From an uncultured Saprospiraceae bacterium (GTDB lineage Bacteria > Bacteroidota > Bacteroidia > Chitinophagales > Saprospiraceae): a stretch of 64,000 nt of DNA. Below the pieces are notes generated by a model, which saw only the letters and a program-made list of their open reading frames with translations, was not told the origin of the DNA and made no database searches. The position numbers and the translations under genes are program-made. This document shows positions 9,483-18,709 of the stretch, piece by piece. The DNA lies in contig CAKZLL010000230.1 in NCBI GenBank assembly GCA_937125475.1, positions 1 through 64,000 on the forward strand, read 5' to 3'. Position 1 is the first letter of the stretch. Each line of letters opens with the position of its first letter.

Positions 9483-11357
9483 ATGCGAGAGACAAACTTC
9501 ATCAAACAAAATAAAGAAAAATGGAGACGTTTTGAGAGAATGTTAAAATTCAAACAAAATGATCCTCAAAAACTAAGTAAGCTCTTCATTCAAATTACGG
9601 ATGACTTGTCCTATGCTCGCACTTTTTATCCTAATCGCTCCGTTCGAGTTTATCTCAATAATTTAGCACAACAGATTTTTTATAGTATTTATAAAAGTAA
9701 GAAAACCAAACGCGGTGGTTTATTTAAGTTTTGGACAGATGAATTGCCTCAACTAATGTATCACGCACGGAGAGAATTGCTTTTATCGTTCTTGATTTTT
9801 ATGGCGGCTATGCTCATCGGCGCATTTTCGACTTTGATGGATCCTGAATTTCCAAGAGTGATCTTGGGGGATAATTACGTAGAAACGACCATTTCGAATA
9901 TTCAAAATGGCGATCCTATGGCGGTTTATAAGCAAAGGAACGAAATTGATATGTCCTTTAGCATTACTTATAACAACCTCCGAGTGGGCTTTTTGTCCTT
10001 TATTAGCGGTTTGTTTGCTGGTCTTGGTACGATAGGTGTTTTGATTTATAATGGAATTATGGTCGGTGCGTTTCAGTACTTCTTCTATGAACAAGGACAA
10101 TTACGGGAGTCTTTCTTAACGATTTGGATACACGGAACATTAGAAATTTCTACAATTATATTGGCTGGTTGTGCTGGTTTGACATTGGGTAAAGGCTTGG
10201 TTTTTCCAGGAACTTATTCGCGCCTTCAATCCTTACAACGCTATGGGCTACGCGCTTTAAAAATCATGATTGGGATTATTCCAATTATCATTGCTGCGGG
10301 TTTTATTGAGGGATTTGTAACGCGTTATACCGATGCGCCAGATATTTTAAGACTAGGAATTATCTTAGCTTCTTTGTCATTTATCCTGTTATATTTTGTA
10401 TGGTATCCGCGCCAAAAAGCTAAAGAAGGAGTTAAAAAACCAGTAAAAGATACGAGAATTCCGCCTTCAAGACCATTGAATATTAATTACAAAGAAATCA
10501 AAACGAGTGCAAATATTTTCACTGAAACGTTTCGCCTTTACAGCCAATATTTCAGTAAAATTTTCTCAGCTGCTTTTTTATTGGCTTGCGCTTATACCCT
10601 AATATTACTATTTAAATATCAATTAAATATAGGTGAAGTCATTGCTTCCTATCGCGGTCATTCGTTTGAAGATTGGCTTTTTAATCAGCATTTTGCCAAT
10701 TTATTCCAGTTCTTCAATTACGAAAAAGTACCTATTTTAGGTGTGATTAATACCGTTGTTTTTGGAACGATGGTTTATATGGGGTGTTATTATTTTATAA
10801 GAAATTCAGAAAAGCACATTCGTCTTTCGACTGGTTTTCATATTATAGGTTGGTTAGGAGCTGTTGGTATTTGGGGCATGTTTAATGCTATGATTTGGCA
10901 AAGGATAGAAGTTGCTGTTTTAGGAATGCTTTTGTTTCCGCTCTTATTGCTTTGGCTTGTAGTGATGCTAAAAGAAAGCAAAAATCCGTTTTCTGCTATT
11001 GTTCGAACATTGTCGCTTTGGAGTAGTAATTTTAGTTCAGTCTATGGGGTTTTTCTGATTATGCTTTTGATTAGTTTCTTGTTTTCCTATATATTTAGTT
11101 CGCCAATATTATGGTTTTTAATGGATATTATTGGTTGGAATTTTTCTTTGCCAGAAGCTGAAATGTCTGCGATTTTTGCAGGTATTTTAACATTTATTTT
11201 TTCCATGTTTTTCTGTTTGATTTTTCCTGTTTTTATGATTAGCACAGGATTATTATATGCGAGTTTGAAAGAAGTGAGAGACGCAGATGGGCTTCGAGAA
11301 AAAATTGAAATGATTGGGGTTAAGAAACAAGCTTTCGGATTAGATCAAGAACGATAA
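9483..11357 (+). CDS. SpoIIM-family (DUF95) integral membrane protein
   Basis: A 624-residue protein. Residues about 1-330 form the SpoIIM/DUF95 domain: a cytoplasmic N terminus with YARTFYPNRSV, a helix near 98-118, the glycine-rich FISGLFAGLGTIGVLIYNG, and the characteristic HGTLEISTIILAGCAGLTLG. Residues about 350-600 add roughly six further helices. Non-sporulating Bacteroidota carry this family within the RDD/DUF4129/MoxR cluster, where it is thought to form a membrane complex. The start at 9483 is taken; an ATG at 9540 is an alternative. It is followed 18 bases later by the DUF4129 gene, so co-transcription is likely. Confidence 0.88.
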   Translation: MRETNFIKQNKEKWRRFERMLKFKQNDPQKLSKLFIQITDDLSYARTFYPNRSVRVYLNNLAQQIFYSIYKSKKTKRGGLFKFWTDELPQLMYHARRELLLSFLIFMAAMLIGAFSTLMDPEFPRVILGDNYVETTISNIQNGDPMAVYKQRNEIDMSFSITYNNLRVGFLSFISGLFAGLGTIGVLIYNGIMVGAFQYFFYEQGQLRESFLTIWIHGTLEISTIILAGCAGLTLGKGLVFPGTYSRLQSLQRYGLRALKIMIGIIPIIIAAGFIEGFVTRYTDAPDILRLGIILASLSFILLYFVWYPRQKAKEGVKKPVKDTRIPPSRPLNINYKEIKTSANIFTETFRLYSQYFSKIFSAAFLLACAYTLILLFKYQLNIGEVIASYRGHSFEDWLFNQHFANLFQFFNYEKVPILGVINTVVFGTMVYMGCYYFIRNSEKHIRLSTGFHIIGWLGAVGIWGMFNAMIWQRIEVAVLGMLLFPLLLLWLVVMLKESKNPFSAIVRTLSLWSSNFSSVYGVFLIMLLISFLFSYIFSSPILWFLMDIIGWNFSLPEAEMSAIFAGILTFIFSMFFCLIFPVFMISTGLLYASLKEVRDADGLREKIEMIGVKKQAFGLDQER

Positions 11358-11375
11358 GAAGATAAAAATATAAAT

Positions 11376-12134
11376 ATGAAGATAAAAGATACACTCCTGC
11401 TTTGTACTGCTCCTTTCTGGAGAATGGGCATACTGTGCGTGTTCTTTTGGTTGTGTGGTAATATGGCAAGCGCACAAGACGCTGGAAAAAGGGGATATAT
11501 GAAATCTTCTTTGCAAGAAAGTGAAACAGCAGCAGCTTCTTGGAGCAATGCCGTAGAAGGATTGGATTACACGCCTCGTAAGAAAAAAAAGAAAAAAGAT
11601 AAAGTAGATGATGATTCTGATTCTAGTCCAAATCTAGATTTTTTAAATAATTCTCTTTTTAGTGGTAATTGGTCGGCTATATTCAAAGTATTATTTTTTG
11701 TGTTAGTCATTGGGCTTTTGACTTTTCTCATTATTCGCATCATGGGCGGAACAGCCTTTTTATCTAATCGAAAAGTCGAAAAGGAAGAGATCAATTATTC
11801 TATTGAAACCGTAGAAGCAGATATTCATAAATCGGATATTGAAGGATTTGCTCAACATGCACTTCGAGAGAAAGATTATAAATTAGCCATTCGATTGTAT
11901 TATTTACAAGTACTTAAAGTCTTGTCTCAAAATAAATCTATTAAGTGGAAACGAGACAAAACGAATAATGAGTATATCCGAGAAATGCGTCAAAACGCTC
12001 ATTTTAAAGACTTTAGAAAAACAACGCGCTTATTTGAGCAAGCTTGGTATGGCGATGTACAAATACAGGAACAGGATTTTGAACGAGTAAAACCACAATT
12101 TGTAAATTTACTTGATGCTTTAGACAAAAAATAA
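11376..12134 (+). CDS. DUF4129-domain membrane protein
   Basis: A 252-residue protein with an N-terminal signal sequence (ending near NMASAQ), a highly charged linker with a run of Lys then DDDSDSS (about 69-85), one membrane helix (about 103-123) and a C-terminal cytoplasmic DUF4129 domain (about 165-252). That domain contains ALREKDYKLAIRLYYLQVL and RLFEQAWYGD. The domain resembles transglutaminase-associated and MoxR-cluster proteins. The gene sits directly after the SpoIIM-like gene and before the DUF4350 gene, in the usual cluster order. Confidence 0.85.
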   Translation: MKIKDTLLLCTAPFWRMGILCVFFWLCGNMASAQDAGKRGYMKSSLQESETAAASWSNAVEGLDYTPRKKKKKKDKVDDDSDSSPNLDFLNNSLFSGNWSAIFKVLFFVLVIGLLTFLIIRIMGGTAFLSNRKVEKEEINYSIETVEADIHKSDIEGFAQHALREKDYKLAIRLYYLQVLKVLSQNKSIKWKRDKTNNEYIREMRQNAHFKDFRKTTRLFEQAWYGDVQIQEQDFERVKPQFVNLLDALDKK

Positions 12135-12152
12135 TTCTATGAAATGAGGTAG

Positions 12153-12173
12153 AATCCTATTCATTATAGGATT
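12153..12173 (+). promoter_or_regulatory. Hairpin between the DUF4129 and DUF4350 genes
   Basis: AATCCTAT and ATAGGATT pair around a five-base loop, without a following T run. It could be an attenuator or RNA-processing site inside the operon; it is not a good terminator. Confidence 0.35.
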
Positions 12174-12246
12174 TAACTCTTGCAAGTAGCATTATTATTG
12201 TAGCAGAAAGCTATTTATTAAAAAGCAGCAAAGCGTAATTAAAGAT

Positions 12247-13542
12247 ATGTTCGATAAACGATCAATTATAATTTTGGCCATTATTTCGGCTGTTATTCTA
12301 TCACTTTTGATATACATCAATCGCCTCAATCGAAATGTGTATAACTGGAGTGAGACGTATAAGACCGAAAGTAAAGAGCCTTATGGTGCTTTCGCCTTTC
12401 ATGAGTTTCTCTATGATTATTTCCCTAATCATGGACTGACAGACATCTACAAACTAGAAGAAAACCTGCCCGAAGATCCAGAAGAAAAATCTAATTATGT
12501 CCTTCTAGGTTATGGAATGCATATGGATACCGCCCGAAGTGAAAAGTTATTAAAATTCGTTGAAAATGGAAATAATGCATTTATTATAGCGCGTTATATT
12601 CCAGCAGATTTTTTCGAGCGTTTTTTATATTTTAATGAATGTGATTTTGATTATAGGAAGAGTTATCTCGAAACCTATGACACAATAGGAACTCTATCTT
12701 TAATTCATCCTAAATTAAAAACCAAGACAAAATATACCTATACTTATAACCATAAAAGCGAAGGGAATTCTTGGCAATATATAGACTGGGCAAATCTTTG
12801 TTATGAAGAGCCTGATTTCTTAGAATTGGGTTATTTAAATGACGGTTTGCCCAATTTTGTTCGTGTTCCTCATGGTGAAGGTTATTTTTATTTTCACACT
12901 ACACCTTATGCTTTTACAAATTATCAATTGTTAAAAAAACGCAATCGAAAGTATGCGAGTAGGGTTTTAGCACATTTGGAAGAAGGGCCAATTTATTATG
13001 ATATTGAAAATAATATTCAAAGAATACCAGAAAGAATTGAAGACGCTGGACAGGATAATGATGATATGTTTGATGGTCAGAAAGCTGCATTTGATGATAA
13101 AACACCTTTGGAATTTATCTTGTCGCACCGTAGTTTGGCGTGGGCATGGTATTTAATGATAGGATTGAGTGTGTTTTATTTGTTCTTTAGAGCCAAACGC
13201 AAACAGCGAATTATTCCAGTTCTTGAACCGAATACAAATACATCATTGGAGTTTGTAGAAACGATTGGAATGCTTTATTGGCAACAAAATGATCATCGTC
13301 AATTAGCTTTACAGCAAATGAAACTGTTTATCAATCATGTCAATACACGCTATAATTTCTCTATTAAAAATGTAGATGACCGATTATTAAATCGCTTGTC
13401 CGTAATCACAGAAATTCCAGAAAAACACTTGAAGTCGATATTTGATAGTTATAAAAAAATTAAAAATTCAAATGCCGTTTCTGAAACAGAAATGATTGCA
13501 TTTCATCAATTGATAGATTATTTTTATAAAAATTGTAAGTAG
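12247..13542 (+). CDS. DUF4350-domain membrane protein
   Basis: A 431-residue protein. A membrane helix lies near 7-25, then an extracytoplasmic DUF4350 region in which EPYGAFAFHEFLYDYFP and NYVLLGYGMHMDTARSEKLLKFVENGN resemble the ThuA/GATase-like fold of this family. A second helix lies near 297-315, and the cytoplasmic C-terminal domain is helical. It is the fourth gene of the rightward cluster and precedes MoxR by 84 bases. The role of DUF4350 is unknown; the arrangement suggests a membrane complex serviced by MoxR. Confidence 0.82.
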   Translation: MFDKRSIIILAIISAVILSLLIYINRLNRNVYNWSETYKTESKEPYGAFAFHEFLYDYFPNHGLTDIYKLEENLPEDPEEKSNYVLLGYGMHMDTARSEKLLKFVENGNNAFIIARYIPADFFERFLYFNECDFDYRKSYLETYDTIGTLSLIHPKLKTKTKYTYTYNHKSEGNSWQYIDWANLCYEEPDFLELGYLNDGLPNFVRVPHGEGYFYFHTTPYAFTNYQLLKKRNRKYASRVLAHLEEGPIYYDIENNIQRIPERIEDAGQDNDDMFDGQKAAFDDKTPLEFILSHRSLAWAWYLMIGLSVFYLFFRAKRKQRIIPVLEPNTNTSLEFVETIGMLYWQQNDHRQLALQQMKLFINHVNTRYNFSIKNVDDRLLNRLSVITEIPEKHLKSIFDSYKKIKNSNAVSETEMIAFHQLIDYFYKNCK

Positions 13543-13626
13543 GTGTTTTGTAATAAAAGTTTTTAAATCAACTTTTAAAACAAAGTATCAAGTTTAATTA
13601 AAATTTATTATTCTAAAGAAGAAGTA

Positions 13627-14634
13627 ATGGACGAATTATTGGACAACCAACCAACGAATGATCCTATTTTAGGAAAAAGTAAATTGCCCCTTCACAAAAT
13701 TAGTGAAGCAGTCGATAAAGTCACTGATGAGATCCAAAAAGTTATCATTGGTCAAAGCGAAATGATTGAATTGATGTTGGCGGCATTGTTCACTAATGGT
13801 CATATTTTAATCGAAGGCGTGCCAGGAATTGCAAAAACCTTGACCGCTAAATTATTTGCGAAAGCGATTTCGGTCGAATTTAATCGAATTCAATTTACAC
13901 CCGATTTGATGCCAACAGACGTGATGGGAACGACTGTTTTCAATATGCAAAATTCTGAATTTACATTTAATAAAGGCCCTATTTTTTCTAATCTGGTCTT
14001 AATTGATGAAGTCAATCGTTCGCCTGCAAAAACGCAATCTGCGCTTTTTGAGGTGATGGAAGAAAGCCAAATAACAGTCGATGGGAATACCTATCCGATG
14101 GATTTTCCTTTCTTTGTCATTGCTACTCAAAACCCGATTGAGCAAGAAGGAACGTATAAATTACCAGAAGCACAACTGGATCGTTTCTTATTTAAAATTA
14201 ATTTGACTTATCCTTCTTTGGATGATGAGAAAGCGATTTTGATGAGATTTCGGGATGATTTTTCTATGCGTCAAGTGAAGGATGTACAAGCAGTTATTAG
14301 TGCATTAGAAATTAAAGAATGCCAAAATATCATCGAAAAAGTCTTTATTAAGGACGAGTTACTAGAATATATTAGTAAAATTGTAGTTGATACACGGAAT
14401 AATGGCGATTTGTATTTGGGCGCTTCTCCACGTGCATCATTAGCAATAATGAAAACTTCTAAAGCAATCGCTGCAATGAATGGGCGAGATTTTGTAACGC
14501 CTGATGATATTAAAACGGTCGCTTATCCTGTCCTTAATCACCGTGTTATCTTAATGCCAGAGCGAGAAATGGAAGGCTATACCGCACAAGATGTGATTAA
14601 CGATATTGTTAAAAAGATTGAAGTACCTAGATAG
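13627..14634 (+). CDS. MoxR-family AAA+ ATPase
   Basis: A 335-residue AAA+ ATPase of the MoxR class, thought to act as a chaperone for assembling membrane or metal-containing complexes. Walker A is GVPGIAKT at residues 64-71. Walker B is LVLIDEVNRSP, sensor 1 is ATQNPIEQEGTYKLPEAQLD, and sensor 2 lies in GASPRASLAIMKTSKA. The length is typical. It sits between DUF4350 and DUF58 genes, its standard neighbours, the latter usually bearing the binding partner. The spacer after it is built from 17-base repeats (14635-14743). Confidence 0.95.
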   Translation: MDELLDNQPTNDPILGKSKLPLHKISEAVDKVTDEIQKVIIGQSEMIELMLAALFTNGHILIEGVPGIAKTLTAKLFAKAISVEFNRIQFTPDLMPTDVMGTTVFNMQNSEFTFNKGPIFSNLVLIDEVNRSPAKTQSALFEVMEESQITVDGNTYPMDFPFFVIATQNPIEQEGTYKLPEAQLDRFLFKINLTYPSLDDEKAILMRFRDDFSMRQVKDVQAVISALEIKECQNIIEKVFIKDELLEYISKIVVDTRNNGDLYLGASPRASLAIMKTSKAIAAMNGRDFVTPDDIKTVAYPVLNHRVILMPEREMEGYTAQDVINDIVKKIEVPR

Positions 14635-14743
14635 GATTGAAATGATTGTGTGATTGAAATGATTGTTTGATTGTGTTGCTCCTTCGTCGCAATTGTATTT
14701 GTTACAATCAGTGAAGCGACACAATCAGCGAAGCGACACAATC
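14635..14743. repeat. 17-base tandem units and inverted repeats in the moxR-DUF58 spacer
   Basis: Starting right after the moxR stop codon there are two 17-base units beginning GATTGAAATGATTGT (14635, 14652) and a third diverged unit GATTGTGTTGCTCCTTC (14669). Two 17-base units, AGTGAAGCGACACAATC (14710-14726) and AGCGAAGCGACACAATC (14727-14743), then follow and are near reverse complements of the third. Transcripts could fold into a long hairpin. Either a regulatory or RNA-processing structure, or simple slippage expansion. Confidence 0.75.
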
Positions 14744-14758
14744 AAAAAAAACAACTCA

Positions 14759-16258
14759 ATGTTAGATTTTTTAGACGACATAGAATTATTTAGCACTCGA
14801 TTTTTCGTAGTGTTATTTGCTGTATTAATGGCGATCCTTGCGGTCTATTTGGGTTGGGGAGCGATGGCAGCAGCGGTAAAAGTAAGTGCTGTACTGGCTT
14901 TATTTGTCGGAATTTTTTTCCTGTTTCGCCGAGGTTTAAACAATGTATTTTTATCGGATCGATTCTTTTGGATCATGGGCGGAATTATTGTTTTATTCTG
15001 TGCGAGTTTTATGTGGGATATTCTTTTTTCAGTGGCGCAAACGGCATTGATTGTCTTCGGAGCGATTTTTTTAGTAGATAGTTTAATGCTTTTTAATCCG
15101 AATGTTACACCGAAATGTAAGCGAATTACACCCAAACGGATGTCGTTAGGTGATGATAATAAAATAGCAATTGAAGTTGAATCTTTTTATAGATTACCAT
15201 TGTCTTGTACGCTGATAGATGAAATTCCTGTACAGTTTCAAAAACGAGATTTTGCTTTAGAGTTCAATCTTAAACCGAATGAAGAAAAGTACCTCGAATA
15301 TGAATTAAAGCCCTTGTCGCGTGGCGAGTATCTTTTTGAAGATATTAACTTATTTATTCGCAATTCGATTGGGATTGTAGAACGACGTATTACTTATGAA
15401 TTGCAAGAGAGTGTTCCTGTTTTTCCGTCGATTTTGCAAATGAAACAATTCGAACTCAAATCCTTCCAAACTTTATCTGGTTATAAAGGTATTAAGAAAA
15501 TGCGCCGAATTGGTCATAGTTACGAATTTGAGCAAATCAAAAACTATGTGCGAGGCGATGATTATCGAAGTATCAATTGGAAGGCAACGAGTAGGAGAGG
15601 GCGTTTAATGGTCAATCAATTTCAAGATGAACGCGCTCAACAAGTTTATACAGTGATCGACAAAAGTCGTGCAATGAAAATGCCTTTTAATGGCTTGAGC
15701 TTGATGGATTATGCGATTAATACGGGCTTAGTTATTTCTAATGTTGCATTGCAAAAACACGATAAAGCGGGTTTACTAACGTTTTCTGACAAAATCGGAA
15801 GCGTCATCAAAGCGGATCGACAAGGCAATCACCTTAATAAAATTCTCAATGCCTTATACCGAGAGAAAGAACGGGATTTGGAAGCAAATTATGAATTATT
15901 GTATAGTTGTGTGAGGCGATTTATTCAAGGACGAAGCTTGGTTTTTGTGTACACTAACTTTGAAAGTATGTATGCAATGGAACGTGTTTTGCCTATTTTA
16001 AGAAAAATTAATAACTTGCATTTATTAGTTGTTGTTTTCTTTGAAAATACAGAAATGCGGGAATATTTGGATAAGGATGCCGTAGATACGCAAGAGGTTT
16101 ATTTTCAAACTACAGCCAGACAATTCCTGACCGAGAAACAGCAAATCGTTTATAAATTACGTCAATACGGCATTCAATCTATTCTAACTGCTCCAGAAGA
16201 TTTATCTATTAATACAGTTAATAAATATTTAGAATTGAAATCAAGAGGACTGATTTAA
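14759..16258 (+). CDS. DUF58-domain membrane protein
   Basis: The start MLDFLDDIELFSTRFF at 14759 gives 499 residues; the frame opens 96 bases earlier inside the repeat spacer, which is unlikely to be coding. The N terminus holds several membrane helices (about 15-100). The middle is beta-rich. The DUF58 signature RGDDYRSINWKATSRRG is followed by a von Willebrand A-like segment (VYTVIDKSRAM). DUF58 proteins pair with MoxR ATPases. It ends the cluster and is followed by a hairpin at 16286-16336. Confidence 0.92.
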   Translation: MLDFLDDIELFSTRFFVVLFAVLMAILAVYLGWGAMAAAVKVSAVLALFVGIFFLFRRGLNNVFLSDRFFWIMGGIIVLFCASFMWDILFSVAQTALIVFGAIFLVDSLMLFNPNVTPKCKRITPKRMSLGDDNKIAIEVESFYRLPLSCTLIDEIPVQFQKRDFALEFNLKPNEEKYLEYELKPLSRGEYLFEDINLFIRNSIGIVERRITYELQESVPVFPSILQMKQFELKSFQTLSGYKGIKKMRRIGHSYEFEQIKNYVRGDDYRSINWKATSRRGRLMVNQFQDERAQQVYTVIDKSRAMKMPFNGLSLMDYAINTGLVISNVALQKHDKAGLLTFSDKIGSVIKADRQGNHLNKILNALYREKERDLEANYELLYSCVRRFIQGRSLVFVYTNFESMYAMERVLPILRKINNLHLLVVVFFENTEMREYLDKDAVDTQEVYFQTTARQFLTEKQQIVYKLRQYGIQSILTAPEDLSINTVNKYLELKSRGLI

Positions 16259-16285
16259 TTCTAAATAAAAGTACCTTAACACTTC

Positions 16286-16336
16286 TTTTTTAACTTCCTT
16301 TGATTTCTCGAAAAGAGGAATTAAAGGAAGTTAAAA
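16286..16336. terminator. Hairpin after the DUF58 gene
   Basis: An imperfect but long inverted repeat with arms TTTTTAACTTCCTTT and AAAGGAAGTTAAAAA surrounds a CTC/GAG-closed loop. It lies in the 99-base gap between the MoxR cluster and the DUF1214 gene, so the next genes are probably a separate unit. Confidence 0.65.
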
Positions 16337-16357
16337 ATTACAATAAAGCTATCAACA

Positions 16358-16978
16358 ATGAAAAAAAATCGAAACTACTTTTACTATCTTATTCCTGTGA
16401 TTTTAGGTTTTATATTGGGATATTATAATCCAGAAGGAAAACTTGATTTCATAGTTCAGAAAAGCGCGGCACGTTCTGTTTCTAATTATGATGGTTGGAG
16501 AACGAATTTGAAATTGGCTAGAAACGATCAAGGCATGTTGATGCGTGGAATTGTGGCTCGAATTGGATTAGGAGCGAATACCAAGGAAGAGGCGATTTAT
16601 CTGTCGGCGAGAAAAGATTCAGAAGGGCAGCGTTTAAATTCCGCAAATGAATATAAAATCATTTTGGACGAAGCTATTCCTGTTGATGCATTTTGGAGCA
16701 TTACATTATATGGAGGCGATGATTATCTAATTAAAACGGATTATAATAAATATGGTGTGTCGAGTTTTCAAAACTTAGAAACACGAGGTGATGGTAGGAT
16801 TGTTTTGACTTTATCAAAAAACAAACCTGAAAACGATGCGAATTGGATTCCTTTGCCTAAAGATGATCAAGATCTAACGCTGACATTACGTTGTTACAAT
16901 CCACAAGAAAAAATGTTAAATGATCTTAATAATGTTAAATTACCTGTCGTTAAAAAAGTAATCAAAGGAGAAATTTAG
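16358..16978 (+). CDS. DUF1214-domain exported protein
   Basis: This 206-residue protein has a single N-terminal hydrophobic segment (YFYYLIPVILGFILGYY), likely a membrane anchor or signal. The rest matches the DUF1214 C-terminal half of the DUF1254/DUF1214 family: MRGIVARIGLGANTKEEAIYL, an AFWSITLYGGDDYL strand pair, YGVSSF, and the closing LRCYNPQ. The DUF1254 half is a separate gene 54 bases downstream. In many bacteria the two domains are fused with DUF1254 first. The biochemical role is unknown. Confidence 0.85.
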   Translation: MKKNRNYFYYLIPVILGFILGYYNPEGKLDFIVQKSAARSVSNYDGWRTNLKLARNDQGMLMRGIVARIGLGANTKEEAIYLSARKDSEGQRLNSANEYKIILDEAIPVDAFWSITLYGGDDYLIKTDYNKYGVSSFQNLETRGDGRIVLTLSKNKPENDANWIPLPKDDQDLTLTLRCYNPQEKMLNDLNNVKLPVVKKVIKGEI

Positions 16979-17032
16979 AGGATTGCACCCTTATTTATTC
17001 ATTTTTCATTCACCTAACTTATTACACATCAT

Positions 17033-17581
17033 ATGAAATATATAAAAATTACTGCGATTTCTCTTTTCTTGTTCCTGCTTTTTTTTGTAATTGGAACAGT
17101 TGCAAGTGTTGGTCAATACCCGAAAAGTGAATTTGATCGAATTGCTCAACGAAATATTGACTTCAACGGAGGCGCATGGATTTTGGGTCATAAACAAAAA
17201 ATAATTGATTCGGATTTCAAAACTATCGTGAAACCAGCGGTAGATTTTCTTTATTCTTTTGCTACTTTAGATGCTTCCGCTGGCGCTTATGTCTTATCGA
17301 TTCCACCTATTGACCGATATTTTGTATTTCAATTTATGGAAGATGACACCGATGTTTTTAATTATATTGGGAGCAGGACACATGGAAAAAATAAAGCATT
17401 AAACATTTTATTAACGCCTCCAAATTATAAAGGAGAAACACATGGGCTAGAAACGCTTGAACTAAAAACAGAGATGGTTTGGTTATTAGCTCGGTTTCAA
17501 TTACTTAATAAAGAAGATGCGCCGAATGTTCATGCAATCCAAAATCAAGTCAAATTTACGCCAATTAAGGATTGGAAATAA
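17033..17581 (+). CDS. DUF1254-domain exported protein
   Basis: A 182-residue protein with an N-terminal signal or anchor (ISLFLFLLFFVIGTVASVG) followed by a DUF1254 domain. The domain shows YVLSIPPIDRYFVFQFMEDDTDVFNYIGSRT and an LLTPPNYKGE segment. It complements the DUF1214 protein encoded just upstream, so the two probably interact to form what is one polypeptide elsewhere. The role is unknown. Confidence 0.85.
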   Translation: MKYIKITAISLFLFLLFFVIGTVASVGQYPKSEFDRIAQRNIDFNGGAWILGHKQKIIDSDFKTIVKPAVDFLYSFATLDASAGAYVLSIPPIDRYFVFQFMEDDTDVFNYIGSRTHGKNKALNILLTPPNYKGETHGLETLELKTEMVWLLARFQLLNKEDAPNVHAIQNQVKFTPIKDWK

Positions 17582-17621
17582 TGACCTGTTTTTTTAGAAT
17601 TTTTTTATTCAATTATTAAAA

Positions 17622-18662
17622 ATGAAGCGTCAGACCATTTTTAAGCTTATTTCTATTCTTATTGGATTATTATTTGGATTGATTATTACCGAAGTTGGTT
17701 TTAGGGTTTACCACAGAATTACCTATCAATCCTTAATGGATATTAATGAAAATCGCCCGCCTGTAGAGCGAAGTGAGGAAGAATTGAAATTAGGACAAGT
17801 CGTTCAAGTTTCTTCTAATAAAAAAATTATTTACGAACTTGTTCCTAATTCTAAATATAAGTTCAAAAATGTACTAGTTGAGACGAATGAACAGGGATTT
17901 AGAGATAAAAATTATCCAGTTAAAAAAGTTAAAAAAACGAGAAGAGTTATCGGATTAGGCGATTCAATTATGTTTGGTTGGGGAGTGGAGGAAAAAAAAT
18001 CCTATCTCACACGATTAGAAAACAAGCTTAATCAAGAAAAAGATTCCTTCCAATATGAAATCATCAATACAGCAGTTCCAGGGTATAATACGGTGATGGA
18101 AATCGAAACCTTTCAAGAAAAAATTGACGCTTCACAAGTTGATTTAGTGATTATTAACTATGTTCATAATGACCTTGATTTGCCTAATTTTATTAGAAAA
18201 AAACCAGTTTATTCTAATTTGAATGAATTGTTTATGATCAAATTTTTTAGTGATGATAATGGTTTTGATGAACGATTGAGAGGTGCGCCTTTTGATGGAA
18301 AAAACTGGAAATATCAAAGCGATACAACTAAAATTCCAGCTGAATATCATGATATGGTAGGTATGAAATCTTATCAGACAGCCATGAAAAAACTCCAAAA
18401 GTTAAGCGAAACTCATCAGTTTAAAGTGATTGTTTTATCACATCGCCCTACTGCTAATGCACCAGAAGCCATTAAAACAATTAGCGAAGAGTTAGGGTTT
18501 GAATTTGTGGTAGTTGGCCCGACTTGGTTAGAATTTAAGGCTAAAAATCCAGAAATAGAATGGAAAATAGCGCCTGATGATTTTCATCCTACACCAGCAG
18601 GGCATCAAATTATATCAGAAGTACTAGAGGAAAAAGTAATTGAATTGTTTGAAAAGAAATAG
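17622..18662 (+). CDS. SGNH/GDSL-family hydrolase, membrane-anchored
   Basis: A 346-residue protein with an N-terminal membrane helix (about 7-25) and an extracytoplasmic SGNH hydrolase domain. Block I is LGDSIMFGWG with nucleophile Ser115. Block II is NTAVPGYNT, block III is INYVHNDLD, and block V is DDFHPTPAGH with Asp319 and His322 completing the triad. The family deacylates or deacetylates lipids and polysaccharides; the substrate here is unknown. It starts 40 bases after the DUF1254 gene and may share its transcript. Confidence 0.9.
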   Translation: MKRQTIFKLISILIGLLFGLIITEVGFRVYHRITYQSLMDINENRPPVERSEEELKLGQVVQVSSNKKIIYELVPNSKYKFKNVLVETNEQGFRDKNYPVKKVKKTRRVIGLGDSIMFGWGVEEKKSYLTRLENKLNQEKDSFQYEIINTAVPGYNTVMEIETFQEKIDASQVDLVIINYVHNDLDLPNFIRKKPVYSNLNELFMIKFFSDDNGFDERLRGAPFDGKNWKYQSDTTKIPAEYHDMVGMKSYQTAMKKLQKLSETHQFKVIVLSHRPTANAPEAIKTISEELGFEFVVVGPTWLEFKAKNPEIEWKIAPDDFHPTPAGHQIISEVLEEKVIELFEKK

Positions 18663-18663
18663 T

Positions 18664-18706
18664 CTAAGGATCGGATCTATTCAATAGATCCAATCCTCGG
18701 ATTTTT
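18664..18706. terminator. Convergent terminator
   Basis: An imperfect hairpin made of GGATCGGATCTATT and its near complement, followed by GGATTTTT, lies between the convergent SGNH gene and the unknown secreted-protein gene at 18710. Confidence 0.6.
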
Positions 18707-18709
18707 CAT

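Noticed and set aside
9322-9546. 74-codon frame before the SpoIIM-like gene
   Set aside because: It runs into the SpoIIM-like coding region in another frame and lacks any motif.
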